Positions 25,040-34,241 of a DNA stretch of 64,000 bases are shown here, piece by piece. Within the stretch, counting starts at the first letter, position 1, and every line of letters begins with the position of its first letter. Made by a program: the position numbers and the translations under genes. This DNA is from JBFWPF01 sp050250135 (GTDB taxonomy: Bacteria > Chlamydiota > Chlamydiia > Chlamydiales > JAFEGQ01), in assembly GCA_050250135.1 (NCBI GenBank), contig JBFWPF010000006.1, forward strand, positions 1 through 64,000. The letters run 5' to 3'. The notes below the pieces were generated by a model. It saw nothing but the letters and a program-made list of their open reading frames with translations, made no database searches and was not told the DNA's origin.

Positions 25040-26230
25040 ATGAAGCAACACGATCTGCTCAAGGGGGGCTCTGCCATCAGCGGAGCTTTTTTCATCGCGG
25101 GGACCTCGATCGGCGCCGGCATGCTTGCCCTCCCGTTCAAGACGGGGCTGTCGGGATTTGGTCCCGCCGTGGCGGTCAACCTGATCTGCTGGCTCTTTAT
25201 GCTCTGCACAGGTCTCCTCTTCTTGGAGGCTACCCTCTGGATGCCCGAGGGGACGAACCTCCTCTCGATCGCCCGCCGATTTTTGGGGAAAGGGGGGCAA
25301 GTGCTGGGCGGGGTCGCCTTCCTCTTCCTCTACTACTGCCTCCTCGTCGCCTACTTTTCAGGGGCAACGCCGATTTTTCGGGGGGTATTCCGGGGGGCCT
25401 TGCCCGATGAGTGGATCGGAATCCTGTTTCCCCTCCTGATCGGAATTGTCCTGTGGATCGGAACGCGGGTGACCGACCGGATTAACTTCCTGCTCGTAGT
25501 GGGGCTCATTGCCTCCTACCTCGGCCTCATTGGCTTGGGGAGCTCAGCCGTTGAGGGGGTTAGGCTCCAGCGGACCGACTGGGGAGCGGGATGGGCCGCT
25601 ATCCCGATCCTTTTCAGCGCCTATGGCTACCACAACATCATCCCCTCGATGGCCCTCTATCTCAACCGCGATGGCAGGCGCCTGCGATGGGCGATCGTAG
25701 TCGGGACACTCATTCCCCTCGTCGTCTACCTGCTGTGGCAATGGATCGTGATCGGGACCCTCCCGCAAGACCTGATCGCCGTAGCGGCTAGTGAAGGGGA
25801 GATCACCCGTCCCTGGGCCCAAATCGCCCAAAGCCCCTATCTGATCGGTTTGGTTGAGGCCTTCTCCCTCTTTGCCATCACCACCTCGGTGGTGGGAGTC
25901 GGGCTCTCTATGATCGACTTTTTTGCCGATGGGACCAAAATCCCGCGAGAGGGGTGGGGCAGGGCCACTCTCTGCCTCTGTGCCCTCGGTCCTCCTGCCG
26001 CCTTAGCGATTGTCCGCCCGGGTATGTTTGTCTCGGCCCTGGAGTATGCGGGGGGATTTGGGGAGGCGACCCTAAACGGCCTTCTCCCCGTCCTGATGGT
26101 CTGGGTGGGGCGCTACCGCTTTGGACTAAAGTCCGACTATATGCTGCCCGGCGGACGGTTCTCCCTCTCGATCCTGCTGGCCGGCGCCATCGCTATTATC
26201 GTGTACCAAGTGGTCCAGGCACTGAGCTAG
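25040..26230 (+). CDS. tyrP: Aromatic amino acid permease (TyrP/HAAAP family)
   Basis: 396 residues, about 11 membrane segments. The first helix carries G-T-S-I-G-A-G-M-L-A-L-P, diagnostic of the hydroxy/aromatic amino acid permease family. Chlamydiae use TyrP to take tryptophan and tyrosine from the host. The 3' end overlaps the convergent kinase-fold gene by 105 nt. Confidence 0.9.
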   Translation: MKQHDLLKGGSAISGAFFIAGTSIGAGMLALPFKTGLSGFGPAVAVNLICWLFMLCTGLLFLEATLWMPEGTNLLSIARRFLGKGGQVLGGVAFLFLYYCLLVAYFSGATPIFRGVFRGALPDEWIGILFPLLIGIVLWIGTRVTDRINFLLVVGLIASYLGLIGLGSSAVEGVRLQRTDWGAGWAAIPILFSAYGYHNIIPSMALYLNRDGRRLRWAIVVGTLIPLVVYLLWQWIVIGTLPQDLIAVAASEGEITRPWAQIAQSPYLIGLVEAFSLFAITTSVVGVGLSMIDFFADGTKIPREGWGRATLCLCALGPPAALAIVRPGMFVSALEYAGGFGEATLNGLLPVLMVWVGRYRFGLKSDYMLPGGRFSLSILLAGAIAIIVYQVVQALS

Positions 26231-27415
26231 CCGCTCCAGTCCCCAATCGGCCATCTGCCGCTTTTGGAGGGCCAGGCTAGGGAGATCGGTTGCGGCCGAC
26301 TGATCGAAAATCCGGACAATATTCATCCAGTAGAGGAGGGTCTGAAAGGTTAGCTCCTCTGCCGTTGGGGGTGGAACCTGGGTGGCCCCCATGTAGCTAT
26401 CATGAAAGGCCTGCTGGAGGACAGCCACTTCGGAGGGGGTAAGGCCGTAAAGCCCCCCAGCCCCCTCTAGGTTAAAGTAAACAATTAGGTAGTCAATCCA
26501 GGGAGAACCCAGAGGGCGCCCCCCCTCTCCAATCGAGTAGTGGAGGGTCTGGAGGTCGATCATCGAGAGCTGATCAGAGGGGGCGTCGAAGAGCCAGTTG
26601 GCCATGTGGCACTCGAGGTGGGCATAGGTGTGGCAGGAGGGACGGGAGGCGAGGGCCTGCTGGTAGGAGCGGAAGAGGGCCTCACACCTTTTGGGGGAGA
26701 GCCTCCCCGGCTGCCGCTCTAGGGCAAGGAGAAAGCGGGAGAGGATCTTCTCCTCCCTCTCAGCAAAGTAGGGGGCCCTCTCTACGGTGATCTCCATTTT
26801 GGCGCTGTGGAGTTCTGCAAGGGCACCGCCGATCCGCTCTACGGCCCGTTTGGCAACCCCTAAGGCCTCCTCCCGCCGGTCAATGAGGCGCTCCTCTCCC
26901 ACTCGGTGGATGAGGGTGGTCACCGGCTCTCCGGGGAGGTACTCATAGGCGAGCAAGGAGTACTCCCCAGCCCGCCCGATCGCCTTCAGGGCGGGCACGC
27001 GGGCCTGCTGCAAATGGAGGTGGCCTAAGAGATCTGAGGCGGAGAGCTCAGAGGCAAACCGCTGCCTCTCGACGTAGGCCTTCACCACATAGCGGTAGAG
27101 CCCCTCCCCATTCCGGACAAAGAAGAGGGCATCTCGACTAATCCCATCGCTGATATCGGCTGCCTGCTTTGCCCGCAGGACGGAGAGGTGGCGCTCAGGA
27201 ACCTGCTTGCCGAGCATCCGGGCCACACACCCCTCTAGCCCCCCTTTGGAAGTCGTGTCGGGGAGGGCGGATGAGAGCTTCGAGAGGATCCGCTCGTCCT
27301 GAAGGTGCCCTCGGGTGGCCTGAGAGAGGGCGATGACCCGCTCGACTGGCGTGGCCCCAAAGGGGCGCCAAGCGAGGCAGAGGAGAAGGGACAATACGAG
27401 GAGGGACGTGCGCAT
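26126..27415 (-). CDS. Secreted protein with aminoglycoside-phosphotransferase/choline-kinase-like fold
   Basis: 429 residues with a signal peptide (M-R-T-S-L-L-V-L-S-L-L-L-C-L-A). An APH-type kinase layout is visible: Y-V-V-K-A-Y (possible ATP lysine), L-L-A-Y-E-Y-L-P-G-E-P-V, then H266-L-E268-C-H-M-A-N273 where a kinase normally has H-G-D-x-H-x-x-N, and M-I-D-L-Q (normally I-D-W/F-E). The replaced D and its export suggest either an inactive fold or an unusual enzyme. The last ~35 residues are encoded within the tyrP coding region on the other strand and may be extra. It lies 12 bp downstream of mreC. Confidence 0.7.
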   Translation of the reverse strand: MRTSLLVLSLLLCLAWRPFGATPVERVIALSQATRGHLQDERILSKLSSALPDTTSKGGLEGCVARMLGKQVPERHLSVLRAKQAADISDGISRDALFFVRNGEGLYRYVVKAYVERQRFASELSASDLLGHLHLQQARVPALKAIGRAGEYSLLAYEYLPGEPVTTLIHRVGEERLIDRREEALGVAKRAVERIGGALAELHSAKMEITVERAPYFAEREEKILSRFLLALERQPGRLSPKRCEALFRSYQQALASRPSCHTYAHLECHMANWLFDAPSDQLSMIDLQTLHYSIGEGGRPLGSPWIDYLIVYFNLEGAGGLYGLTPSEVAVLQQAFHDSYMGATQVPPPTAEELTFQTLLYWMNIVRIFDQSAATDLPSLALQKRQMADWGLERLAQCLDHLVHDNSDGAGQQDREGEPSAGQHIVGL

Positions 27416-27427
27416 CTCAGCCTTTTT

Positions 27428-28273
27428 TTAAGGCAACGGGGGGAGGACAAAGAGTCGGGTAGCCCCTGAAAGCTCTCCCATCGCGGGGAGGGCTTTGAGG
27501 CTGTAGGTGGGGCTCCCCTGATGGATCCGCTTTACCTCCACCACATGACCCACTTCAAGGCCGGCGGGGAATACCCCATCAAGCCCTGTCGTCACTAAGA
27601 GGTCGCCTAACGCTACCCCCTCTCCTTCAAACCCGATCCCCTCAAGTGCCCTCTGCTTGGAGCGCCAAAGGGGGTGGGAGGCGCCGCAAAGCTCCCCCTT
27701 TCCCCCTTTCGAGGAGTTGGATTCCGTTGTGCCGAAGTGATTTTTCAGCAGCTCGAGGTTTTCTCGCAAGGGTGAATCGACTGGGAGGGCCTCCTCCACA
27801 ATCGCAAGGTGGGAGAGGAGTGCCGCCGCCCGCTCCTCTGAGCTCGCTACCTGAACGGAGGGGTGCAACCGGGAATCGGTTATGAGGCAGACGCGCGAGC
27901 GCCTCTTGCCAACGTAGTCGACCACACCGACGAGGGCCTTGCCCAGCACAACGGAACTCCCCTTAGCCACATTGTCGACCTCTCCGACGCCAATCCACAA
28001 GGTGCTGTTCCACGAAGTTGGCCCGCGGTAGACAACTGGTGCCCCTAGAGCGGCTCTCCCCCCTCTCGCCTGCTGTCCCCTCTCCGCCCGCAGCCGCTCC
28101 ACCTCCTCCTCCAGCGCCCGAACCTTCAGCTCTAGCGGCTCCTCCCCACCCCCTCCCCGTCGAGCAAAGGCCATTAGGGTCCCACTGCGGATGGGGAGGA
28201 GAGCCCGCTCAGGGACCAAAAAGAGGAGAAGGAGGAGGACGAGTAGCAAGAGGGCGCTCTTGGAGAGCTTCAC
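27428..28273 (-). CDS. mreC: Rod shape-determining protein MreC
   Basis: 281 residues: one N-terminal membrane segment, a coiled coil at about 50-70 (E-L-K-V-R-A-L-E-E-E-V-E-R-L) and a beta-rich domain ending with L-L-V-T-T-G-L-D-G-V-F-P-A-G-L-E-V-G, the MreC signature. In chlamydiae MreC works with MreB and PBP2 at the division plane. The start overlaps the tyrB stop by four bases. Mutual position with tyrB is as in Chlamydia by my recollection. Confidence 0.9.
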   Translation of the reverse strand: MKLSKSALLLLVLLLLLFLVPERALLPIRSGTLMAFARRGGGGEEPLELKVRALEEEVERLRAERGQQARGGRAALGAPVVYRGPTSWNSTLWIGVGEVDNVAKGSSVVLGKALVGVVDYVGKRRSRVCLITDSRLHPSVQVASSEERAAALLSHLAIVEEALPVDSPLRENLELLKNHFGTTESNSSKGGKGELCGASHPLWRSKQRALEGIGFEGEGVALGDLLVTTGLDGVFPAGLEVGHVVEVKRIHQGSPTYSLKALPAMGELSGATRLFVLPPLP

Positions 28274-29457
28274 AGCACGTCGGCAATGGCGCCGATCACA
28301 TAGTCGAGGTTGCCCCGATTGATCCCGGTCACGTTGATCCGCCCGTTAGGGGGCATGTAGAGGGCATACTTTTCCTGGAGGATCTTCGTTTGCGCTCCCG
28401 TAAGGCCGCAGAAAGAGAAGAGCCCCTGCTGCCCCTCAAGAAAGGCAAAGTCCCCCTTATCGCGCAAACCGTCGATCAGCGCCTGACGCATCTCGTGAAT
28501 CCGCTTGCGCATACCCTTGATCTCCTCGTGCCAGAGGGCGTTTAGCTCAGGGTCGTTCACCACGGCGGCCACCACCCGGGCCCCATGGGCTGGCGGGTTG
28601 GAGTAGTTCTCCCGGATCTTTCGCCGCACCTGACTTCCCACCCGATGGGCCTCCTCAGGGCTTTGCGTCATGATGAAAAGGGCACCGACCCGTTCCGCGT
28701 AGAGGGAGAAGTTCTTCGAGTAGGAGTAGCAGAGGATCGACTCGATCTCTTCGGCAACAAAGTGACGCAAAGCGAAGGGGTCCTCATCCATCGTGTGGCC
28801 AAACCCCTGATAGGCGCAGTCGAATAGAGGGATGAGCCCCTGCTCCTTCACCACCGCCGCAATCTTCCGCCACTGGTCGGGACTCGGGTCGACTCCGGTC
28901 GGGTTGTGGCAGCAGAGGTGGAAGAGGATGACACTCCCTGCCCTCATCCCCTTCAAAGCCTTGATCAATGGGTCAAAGGCGAGGCGCCGCTTTTCCTGGT
29001 CGTAGTAGGGGTAGGAGACCGTCTTCAAACGGCAAGCCGAAAAGATCCCGTAGTGGTTGGCCCAGCTCGGGTCGGGAAGGTAGATCTCCTCCTTACCGAG
29101 GGTCCGTTGCAAAAACTCCCCGACCACTCGGAGGGCGCCACTCCCCCCAACCATTTGGCCGCCATAGATCCGCCCCGCCTTTAGCTGCGGGCACTCCTTT
29201 CCGAAGGCGATCTCCGCAGTCCGGCGGATAAACTCGGGGTCGCCATCGATCGGCAGGTAGGACTTTGTCCTCCCCTCTGCCGCCAGCCGCTTTTCAGCCT
29301 CCTGCACACACCTCAACACAGGGACCTTAAGCTGCTCATTGCGGAAAACACCGACCCCTAAGCTCACCTTATTGGGCCTAGGATCAGCTGCAAAGGTGGC
29401 CGACAGACCGAAGATTGTATCTGGGGGGATCTCCTCCACCCCTGCGTAGGCCCCCAT
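28270..29457 (-). CDS. tyrB: Aspartate/aromatic aminotransferase (class I)
   Basis: 395 residues from the ATG at 29457, preferred over the ATG at 29481 because GGGAGGG lies eight bases upstream and the N-terminus then aligns with AspC/TyrB proteins. Motifs: L-G-V-G-V-F, S-Y-L-P-I-D-G-D-P, C-C-H-N-P-T-G-V-D, and the PLP lysine in S-Y-S-K-N-F. It interconverts aspartate or aromatic amino acids with their oxo-acids. First gene of a tyrB-mreC-kinase-like unit. Confidence 0.93.
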   Translation of the reverse strand: MGAYAGVEEIPPDTIFGLSATFAADPRPNKVSLGVGVFRNEQLKVPVLRCVQEAEKRLAAEGRTKSYLPIDGDPEFIRRTAEIAFGKECPQLKAGRIYGGQMVGGSGALRVVGEFLQRTLGKEEIYLPDPSWANHYGIFSACRLKTVSYPYYDQEKRRLAFDPLIKALKGMRAGSVILFHLCCHNPTGVDPSPDQWRKIAAVVKEQGLIPLFDCAYQGFGHTMDEDPFALRHFVAEEIESILCYSYSKNFSLYAERVGALFIMTQSPEEAHRVGSQVRRKIRENYSNPPAHGARVVAAVVNDPELNALWHEEIKGMRKRIHEMRQALIDGLRDKGDFAFLEGQQGLFSFCGLTGAQTKILQEKYALYMPPNGRINVTGINRGNLDYVIGAIADVL

Positions 29458-29525
29458 CAGCGTGCCCTCCCGGGCTGACATTATCAGGTTTCCCCTTTTT
29501 CAGCGGTAGTGTATAGAGCCCCTAG

Positions 29526-30008
29526 ATGGCCATCCTCTACCTTATCCTTGTTTTTGCCCTGATCACCGGCTCAGTCCACCTGATCCTGGCTAAGCGCCCC
29601 TACCCTCCCGGCCGTGTCTGGGAGGTCTATCTCCTAAGTTTTTTCTTTTGGATTGGGATCGACTGCCTTGTAAGCGCCTTTGGCCATATCTACCCCCCGC
29701 AGGCGGCCTACCTCGCCGAGCAGATCGGCTTTGCCCCCAGCTTTTTCCAATACGAAGTCGGCATTGCCAACCTAGCCGTCGGGGTCCTGTGCCTTATGGC
29801 CTTAGGGATCCGGGACCACTTTTGGCTTGCCACCGTCGTCGCCCTCTCGATCTGGTACCTCGGCGACGGGGTCGGCCACATCATCCAGCTCACCGCCTTC
29901 GACAACCATGCCCCGGGCAACGCGGGCGCTCCCCTCGTCCTCGACTTCCTTCTCCCAGCGATCACCCTCCTCCTCTACCTGCTTGTCAAAACCCGCCGAG
30001 TCGAGTAA
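29526..30008 (+). CDS. Four-helix integral membrane protein of unknown function
   Basis: 160 residues with hydrophobic segments at about 2-20, 34-52, 78-96 and 137-153 and a G-D-G-V-G-H-I-I-Q motif. It may belong to the DUF6790-type family (from memory). ATG start, 10 bp upstream of nothing else recognisable; no clear Shine-Dalgarno. Followed 20 bp later by tRNA-Ala. Confidence 0.75.
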   Translation: MAILYLILVFALITGSVHLILAKRPYPPGRVWEVYLLSFFFWIGIDCLVSAFGHIYPPQAAYLAEQIGFAPSFFQYEVGIANLAVGVLCLMALGIRDHFWLATVVALSIWYLGDGVGHIIQLTAFDNHAPGNAGAPLVLDFLLPAITLLLYLLVKTRRVE

Positions 30009-30028
30009 TATGCCTTCACCCGACTGTT

Positions 30029-30101
30029 GGGGCGTTAGCTCAGTTGGTAGAGCGCAACAATGGCATTGTTGAGGTCAGCGGTTCGACCCCGCTACGCTCC
30101 A
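30029..30101 (+). tRNA. tRNA-Ala (GGC)
   Basis: 73 nt. Acceptor GGGGCGT/ACGCTCC (one G-T pair) with discriminator A, anticodon stem CAACA/TGTTG around ATGGCAT, and T-loop TTCGACC. Confidence 0.96.
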
Positions 30102-30145
30102 TTCCAAATAAAATATTTAATATAATATCACAATAGTCGCTATTC

Positions 30146-30154
30146 TGCTATAAT
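30146..30154 (+). promoter_or_regulatory. Extended -10 promoter for the leucine-rich protein gene
   Basis: TGCTATAAT (30146-30154) is a consensus extended -10 box. No good -35 is seen. It sits 24 bp before the ATG, with AGGA as ribosome site. Confidence 0.55.
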
Positions 30155-30177
30155 GGTTTTTCAAACAGGAAAAACAA

Positions 30178-32190
30178 ATGAATACTATGAGCCCCTGTGA
30201 GTTAGGGGAGAGATCCCTTGCGTGGCATAGGAGCGCGCGAGGGTTTGGCTACCTCTCGGCGGGAGCAACGCTAGCCCTCCTCATCTGCATGGGCAAGGGC
30301 TTCCAGCACCGTTTTGAGCACCCCTGGGGAAAAAGGGCGATAACGGCGTTGCTAGCTGGGGTTAGCCTAGGAGCTGCATCGGCCCTTGCCCAGTGGCGCG
30401 CCCGGGAGGACTGGGATGCCTTTAATCAAAGACGGGGTGAGGTGGCGCCCGCCCCGCCCCCCAACGAGGTGCCCAAGGAGCCGCCCACATTCCCTTACAT
30501 TCGCGAGAGCGGGCTCGTAGGCGGCAGGGGCTCCCTAAAAAAGCTCTGCGCGAAAGCGATTTTCCTGAAGGGGTGGCCCGAGTCAGAGGTACCGCTAAAT
30601 AAGGAACTCCCCGAAGATCTAATCGAGTATCTCTTCCCTCTGGCCGATTTGCTCAAGTCTAAGCAGACGGCCTACCTTGTGACCAAGCTCTCCCAGAGGG
30701 CCCAGTTTAGCCTCCACTGTTCCGACTCAAGTGTTCTGGAAGCCATAGCCACCTATCACCCCCACGTCACCTGTCTAGAGCTCTTGTCTTCCCTATCCAC
30801 TGATGGAGTGGCGGCGATTGGGAAGATGAAAGAGTTGAAGCTGCTCAAGATCAGCGAGGGTGGAGACTTTGCCTCCCTGACCATAGGCCCTTCACTCCGC
30901 TATTTGGCGTTGGGGTCGATTGTAAGTCCTCTCACTCTAGCACTGAACGGGGAGAGGGAATGTCCGCTTATCGACGCCCATCCCCATCTGCAGGTTTTTA
31001 TCCTTAGGGGAAGCACTATTACCCTGGGTAAGGGATTTTTGCCCTATTTGCTTAGCCACACCCCCGCTCTACTTACGTTAAGTATCCACCCGTGGAACAG
31101 GGGTAAACTCGAGACATCGGATACCGAGTTTGGGGATCTGCTCTATTCCCACCCCTCGCTACAGAAATGTGATGTGCCCCCCCTCCTCCTTGAGAATATG
31201 ACCCGAGCGGGAAGAGAGGACCTAATCGCGCAGGCAAAGTCCCCTAATCGATCCTACTCGAAGCTGCGCTCCCTGTGCATTTCTAAGTTTAACCGACGCT
31301 ACCCCTCTTTCGGCACAACCCTCAACTGGGAACGGCTTCCCTACCTCGAGACGCTCGATCTGGGGGGCTTACAGGAGATGAGTGCCCAGGCGCTTCCGAT
31401 CGCCCTTCGCCATTGCCCCTCGCTTGCTACGCTAATTACGGCCGAGCTGCCCACCGAAGAGGGCTTGGGTGCGATCCCACCCCGCTCCCTCCCCTTAAAG
31501 AGCCTCTCCCTCTCCGGAAAGCCTCTACACTCACTGGCCCCCCTCCTAAAGAGGGTTGCCGCTCTTGAGACCCTCTATGCTGAGTCCGACCTCAGGGGAG
31601 ACGACCCAGGACTCGATGAGCTCCTCAATCAGTCGACTCTTAAAAAAGTTGACCTCTCTCGTTCCTCAAAATGGAACCGTGAGAGTTGGGTAGGTGCCCT
31701 CTTTCAAAAGAACGGGCAACTCGAGAAATTTGCCTTTCTGGGAGGGCTGGGTGACACCGCCCTTTCTCAGATCATTCTGCACGGGCAAAAGCTCGAGGAG
31801 CTAAAGGTCTACGCAAATCCCAGTAGCCCCAATTGGGCCCCAGCGAACAAGACCCTTCCTGTCAGAGAACTTACCCTCCTCTACCCGAGTGGAGATCTCT
31901 CCCAGCTTTTCGCAGCCTGCCCCAACGTGGAGAACCTAACACTCGGTTGGCCCAAGGGGCTCGATCTGGCGACACTCCATGTCCCTGCCGCGAAAAACCT
32001 TTACCTCACGGTGGAGGATGCGCAATTCGACAACGCGCTGAACTTTGTCAAGCAGGTCGTTCCCCACGATCAGCTACACCAGATCTCCGTCAGCAGACAG
32101 CAGCAATCTCAACTAGATAAAAGCACATGGGAAAAGGAGCGGAAGGCCCTTGCCCACATCGAGCACGTTTACATCGATCCCGGCTGGTAA
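30178..32190 (+). CDS. Leucine-rich repeat-like protein with N-terminal double hydrophobic hairpin
   Basis: 670 residues. Two hydrophobic segments (about 24-43 and 56-75) are separated by a short polar turn (Q-H-R-F-E-H-P-W-G-K-R). This bilobed layout resembles chlamydial Inc proteins, which sit in the inclusion membrane. A Pro-rich linker (about 91-107) follows, then some 550 residues of irregular leucine-rich repeats (L-E-T-L-D-L-G-G-L; L-K-S-L-S-L-S-G; L-K-K-V-D-L-S). There is no cleavable signal peptide. It has its own promoter and AT-rich leader after tRNA-Ala. Host-facing effector or Inc-like protein is the inference; the LRR call is from spacing of leucines. Confidence 0.78.
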   Translation: MNTMSPCELGERSLAWHRSARGFGYLSAGATLALLICMGKGFQHRFEHPWGKRAITALLAGVSLGAASALAQWRAREDWDAFNQRRGEVAPAPPPNEVPKEPPTFPYIRESGLVGGRGSLKKLCAKAIFLKGWPESEVPLNKELPEDLIEYLFPLADLLKSKQTAYLVTKLSQRAQFSLHCSDSSVLEAIATYHPHVTCLELLSSLSTDGVAAIGKMKELKLLKISEGGDFASLTIGPSLRYLALGSIVSPLTLALNGERECPLIDAHPHLQVFILRGSTITLGKGFLPYLLSHTPALLTLSIHPWNRGKLETSDTEFGDLLYSHPSLQKCDVPPLLLENMTRAGREDLIAQAKSPNRSYSKLRSLCISKFNRRYPSFGTTLNWERLPYLETLDLGGLQEMSAQALPIALRHCPSLATLITAELPTEEGLGAIPPRSLPLKSLSLSGKPLHSLAPLLKRVAALETLYAESDLRGDDPGLDELLNQSTLKKVDLSRSSKWNRESWVGALFQKNGQLEKFAFLGGLGDTALSQIILHGQKLEELKVYANPSSPNWAPANKTLPVRELTLLYPSGDLSQLFAACPNVENLTLGWPKGLDLATLHVPAAKNLYLTVEDAQFDNALNFVKQVVPHDQLHQISVSRQQQSQLDKSTWEKERKALAHIEHVYIDPGW

Positions 32191-34241
32191 AACCGCGAAA
32201 TCACCTCGTGGAGGGTGCTCCTGCCTTCGCACGCGATGCGGCAGGGGGGGAGGCTCTCTAAGAACCAGCGGCCGTAGGCCTTGGTCTTAAGGCGGGTGTC
32301 GAGGCAGAGGATACAGCCCCGATCCTGATGGTGACGAATCAGTCTGCCAAATCCCTGTTTAAATTTTACAATGGCCTGCGGGACGGTGTACTGGGTAAAG
32401 GGATCGCCGCCGCCATCAGCAATGGCGGAGAGGCGGGCCTGGACGATCGGCTCGGTCGGCACCTGAAAAGGGAGCTTGGCGAGGATGACTAGGCGGAGAG
32501 CGTTGCCGATCACATCGACCCCCTCCCAAAAGGAATCGGTCCCAAAAAGGATGCTGTTCTCCTGAGAGCGGAACCGCTCGAGGAGGGTACTCCGCTCAAG
32601 CTCCCCTTGGCGAAGGACCGGGTAACCCTCGGCCTCTAGGAGACCCTTGAGTTCGTCATGGCAGGTCCGGAGCATTCGGAACGAGGTAAAGAGGACAAAG
32701 GCGCCGCCGCGGGAGGCCCGAAGGGCCTGGAGGATCGCCTGGGAGGCGGCCCGGTCAAAGGTGGGGTCATTCGGAGCGGGCATATCGGCAGGGACGACGA
32801 GGAGGGCCTGCTCCTCGTAGGAGAAGGGGGAGTCGAAGATCGCCTCCACCACCTCCCGGTCGGCAAGGCCAAGGCGCTGCCGGATAAAGGAGAAGTCTCG
32901 GGAGGTGGTGAGGGTGGCGCTGGTGAGGATTACCGTGGGGATCGACTTGAAGAGGCGCTCTGAGAGGAGCTCCGAGATGTCGAGGCGGGCCGAGACGAGG
33001 GCCGCCTGGACAAACCCCTTGGAGTTGAAGGCCTCAATCCAGCGGACCTCGTCGGGAGAGAGCTCATCAAAGGTGAACTTTTTGAGGGCGCTAGAGTGGT
33101 GCTCGATCCGGGCCGCAAAGGCCTTGAGCTCCTCACCCTTCCCCTTGGCCACGTGGTCGATGTCGGCTTCGAGGGAGCGGAGAGCGGTTGAGAAGGCCTC
33201 CATCCGGTCGACAATCCCCTCCACGGCCGGGATGAGAGTGTTGCGCCAGTAGCTATGCTCCAAATGGGCCGGCTCTAAACGCTGCTTCTCTTGGCTCAGA
33301 AACTGGGCGAAGAGGTGGAAGAGGTCGTTAAGGTCACCCACAAGCCTCTTTTTCTCCGCAGGGAGCTCCCACGAGACCCGGTCAATGAGGGCGTGAGGGG
33401 CCTCAAGGGCGCGCAGCTGCCGCTCAAGGGTGGGGAGCTTGCCCAGGCGGGTCGCCCCTTTGTCCTGTATGAGGCGGCCGAGAAGCTTGATCCACTCAAA
33501 GCGGGAGAGGCGGATCGCCCAGGATTCGGTTGCGACCTCTTCGAGGTGGTGGGCCTCATCGAGGATCAGGACATCGTAGTCGGGGAGTATTCCCCCCTCA
33601 TCGCTCTCGGCCTTAAGGGCAAGGTCGGCTAAGAGGAGGTGGTGGTTGACGACCAGCACCTGCGCCTCCTTGGCCGCCTCACGGGCGCTCATGAAGAAGC
33701 ATTCCTTATAATGGGGGCACCGCTTGCCTGGACAGAGGTCGAGCTCGGCCCCCACCCGTTCCCAGGTCGCCCCTGAGGGGACGATAGGGAGGTCCGAGCG
33801 GGAGCCGTCCTCGCTCTTTTGGGCCCACCCCTCGATCTGGGAAAGCTCCTCCGCTTCATCGGGAGGAAAGCTCCCCTTCTCGGCCGAAGCCTCGCTTAAC
33901 TTCTTGAGACAGAGATAGTTATACATCCCCTTAACCAGCACGACCTTGAGGTCGGCGTTTAGGGCTTTGAGGAGGAAGGGGAGGTCCTTGTCGACCAGCT
34001 GCTGCTGAAGGTTGATCGTGTGGGTCGAGATGACAATCCGCTTCTGCTGATTGAGGGCGGCGAGGAGGGCAGGGGCGCCGTAAGCCAGCGTCTTGCCCGT
34101 GCCTGTGCCCGCTTCGATGAGGGCGGTCTGCCCCCGCTCAATGGCTGCTTTGACAATCGCCGCCATCTGCTGCTGCTGGGGACGGGGCTCGTAGTGGGGG
34201 AGGTGCTTGCTGATCGGGCCGCCCGGCTCGAAGGGGCCCAT
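32169..34241 (-). CDS. dinG: DinG/XPD-family Fe-S helicase
   Basis: 690 residues from the ATG at 34241 (a GTG one codon upstream is also possible). Walker A is E-A-G-T-G-T-G-K-T-L-A, the DEAH box is I-L-D-E-A-H-H-L-E-E, and the four-cysteine Fe-S region is formed by C near Y-N-Y-L-C-L plus C-P-G-K-R-C and C-F-F. Superfamily 2 5'-3' helicase acting in DNA repair. The start overlaps the rpoD stop by one base, so the two are co-transcribed. The end overlaps the convergent LRR gene by 22 nt. Confidence 0.92.
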   Translation of the reverse strand: MGPFEPGGPISKHLPHYEPRPQQQQMAAIVKAAIERGQTALIEAGTGTGKTLAYGAPALLAALNQQKRIVISTHTINLQQQLVDKDLPFLLKALNADLKVVLVKGMYNYLCLKKLSEASAEKGSFPPDEAEELSQIEGWAQKSEDGSRSDLPIVPSGATWERVGAELDLCPGKRCPHYKECFFMSAREAAKEAQVLVVNHHLLLADLALKAESDEGGILPDYDVLILDEAHHLEEVATESWAIRLSRFEWIKLLGRLIQDKGATRLGKLPTLERQLRALEAPHALIDRVSWELPAEKKRLVGDLNDLFHLFAQFLSQEKQRLEPAHLEHSYWRNTLIPAVEGIVDRMEAFSTALRSLEADIDHVAKGKGEELKAFAARIEHHSSALKKFTFDELSPDEVRWIEAFNSKGFVQAALVSARLDISELLSERLFKSIPTVILTSATLTTSRDFSFIRQRLGLADREVVEAIFDSPFSYEEQALLVVPADMPAPNDPTFDRAASQAILQALRASRGGAFVLFTSFRMLRTCHDELKGLLEAEGYPVLRQGELERSTLLERFRSQENSILFGTDSFWEGVDVIGNALRLVILAKLPFQVPTEPIVQARLSAIADGGGDPFTQYTVPQAIVKFKQGFGRLIRHHQDRGCILCLDTRLKTKAYGRWFLESLPPCRIACEGRSTLHEVISRFYQPGSM

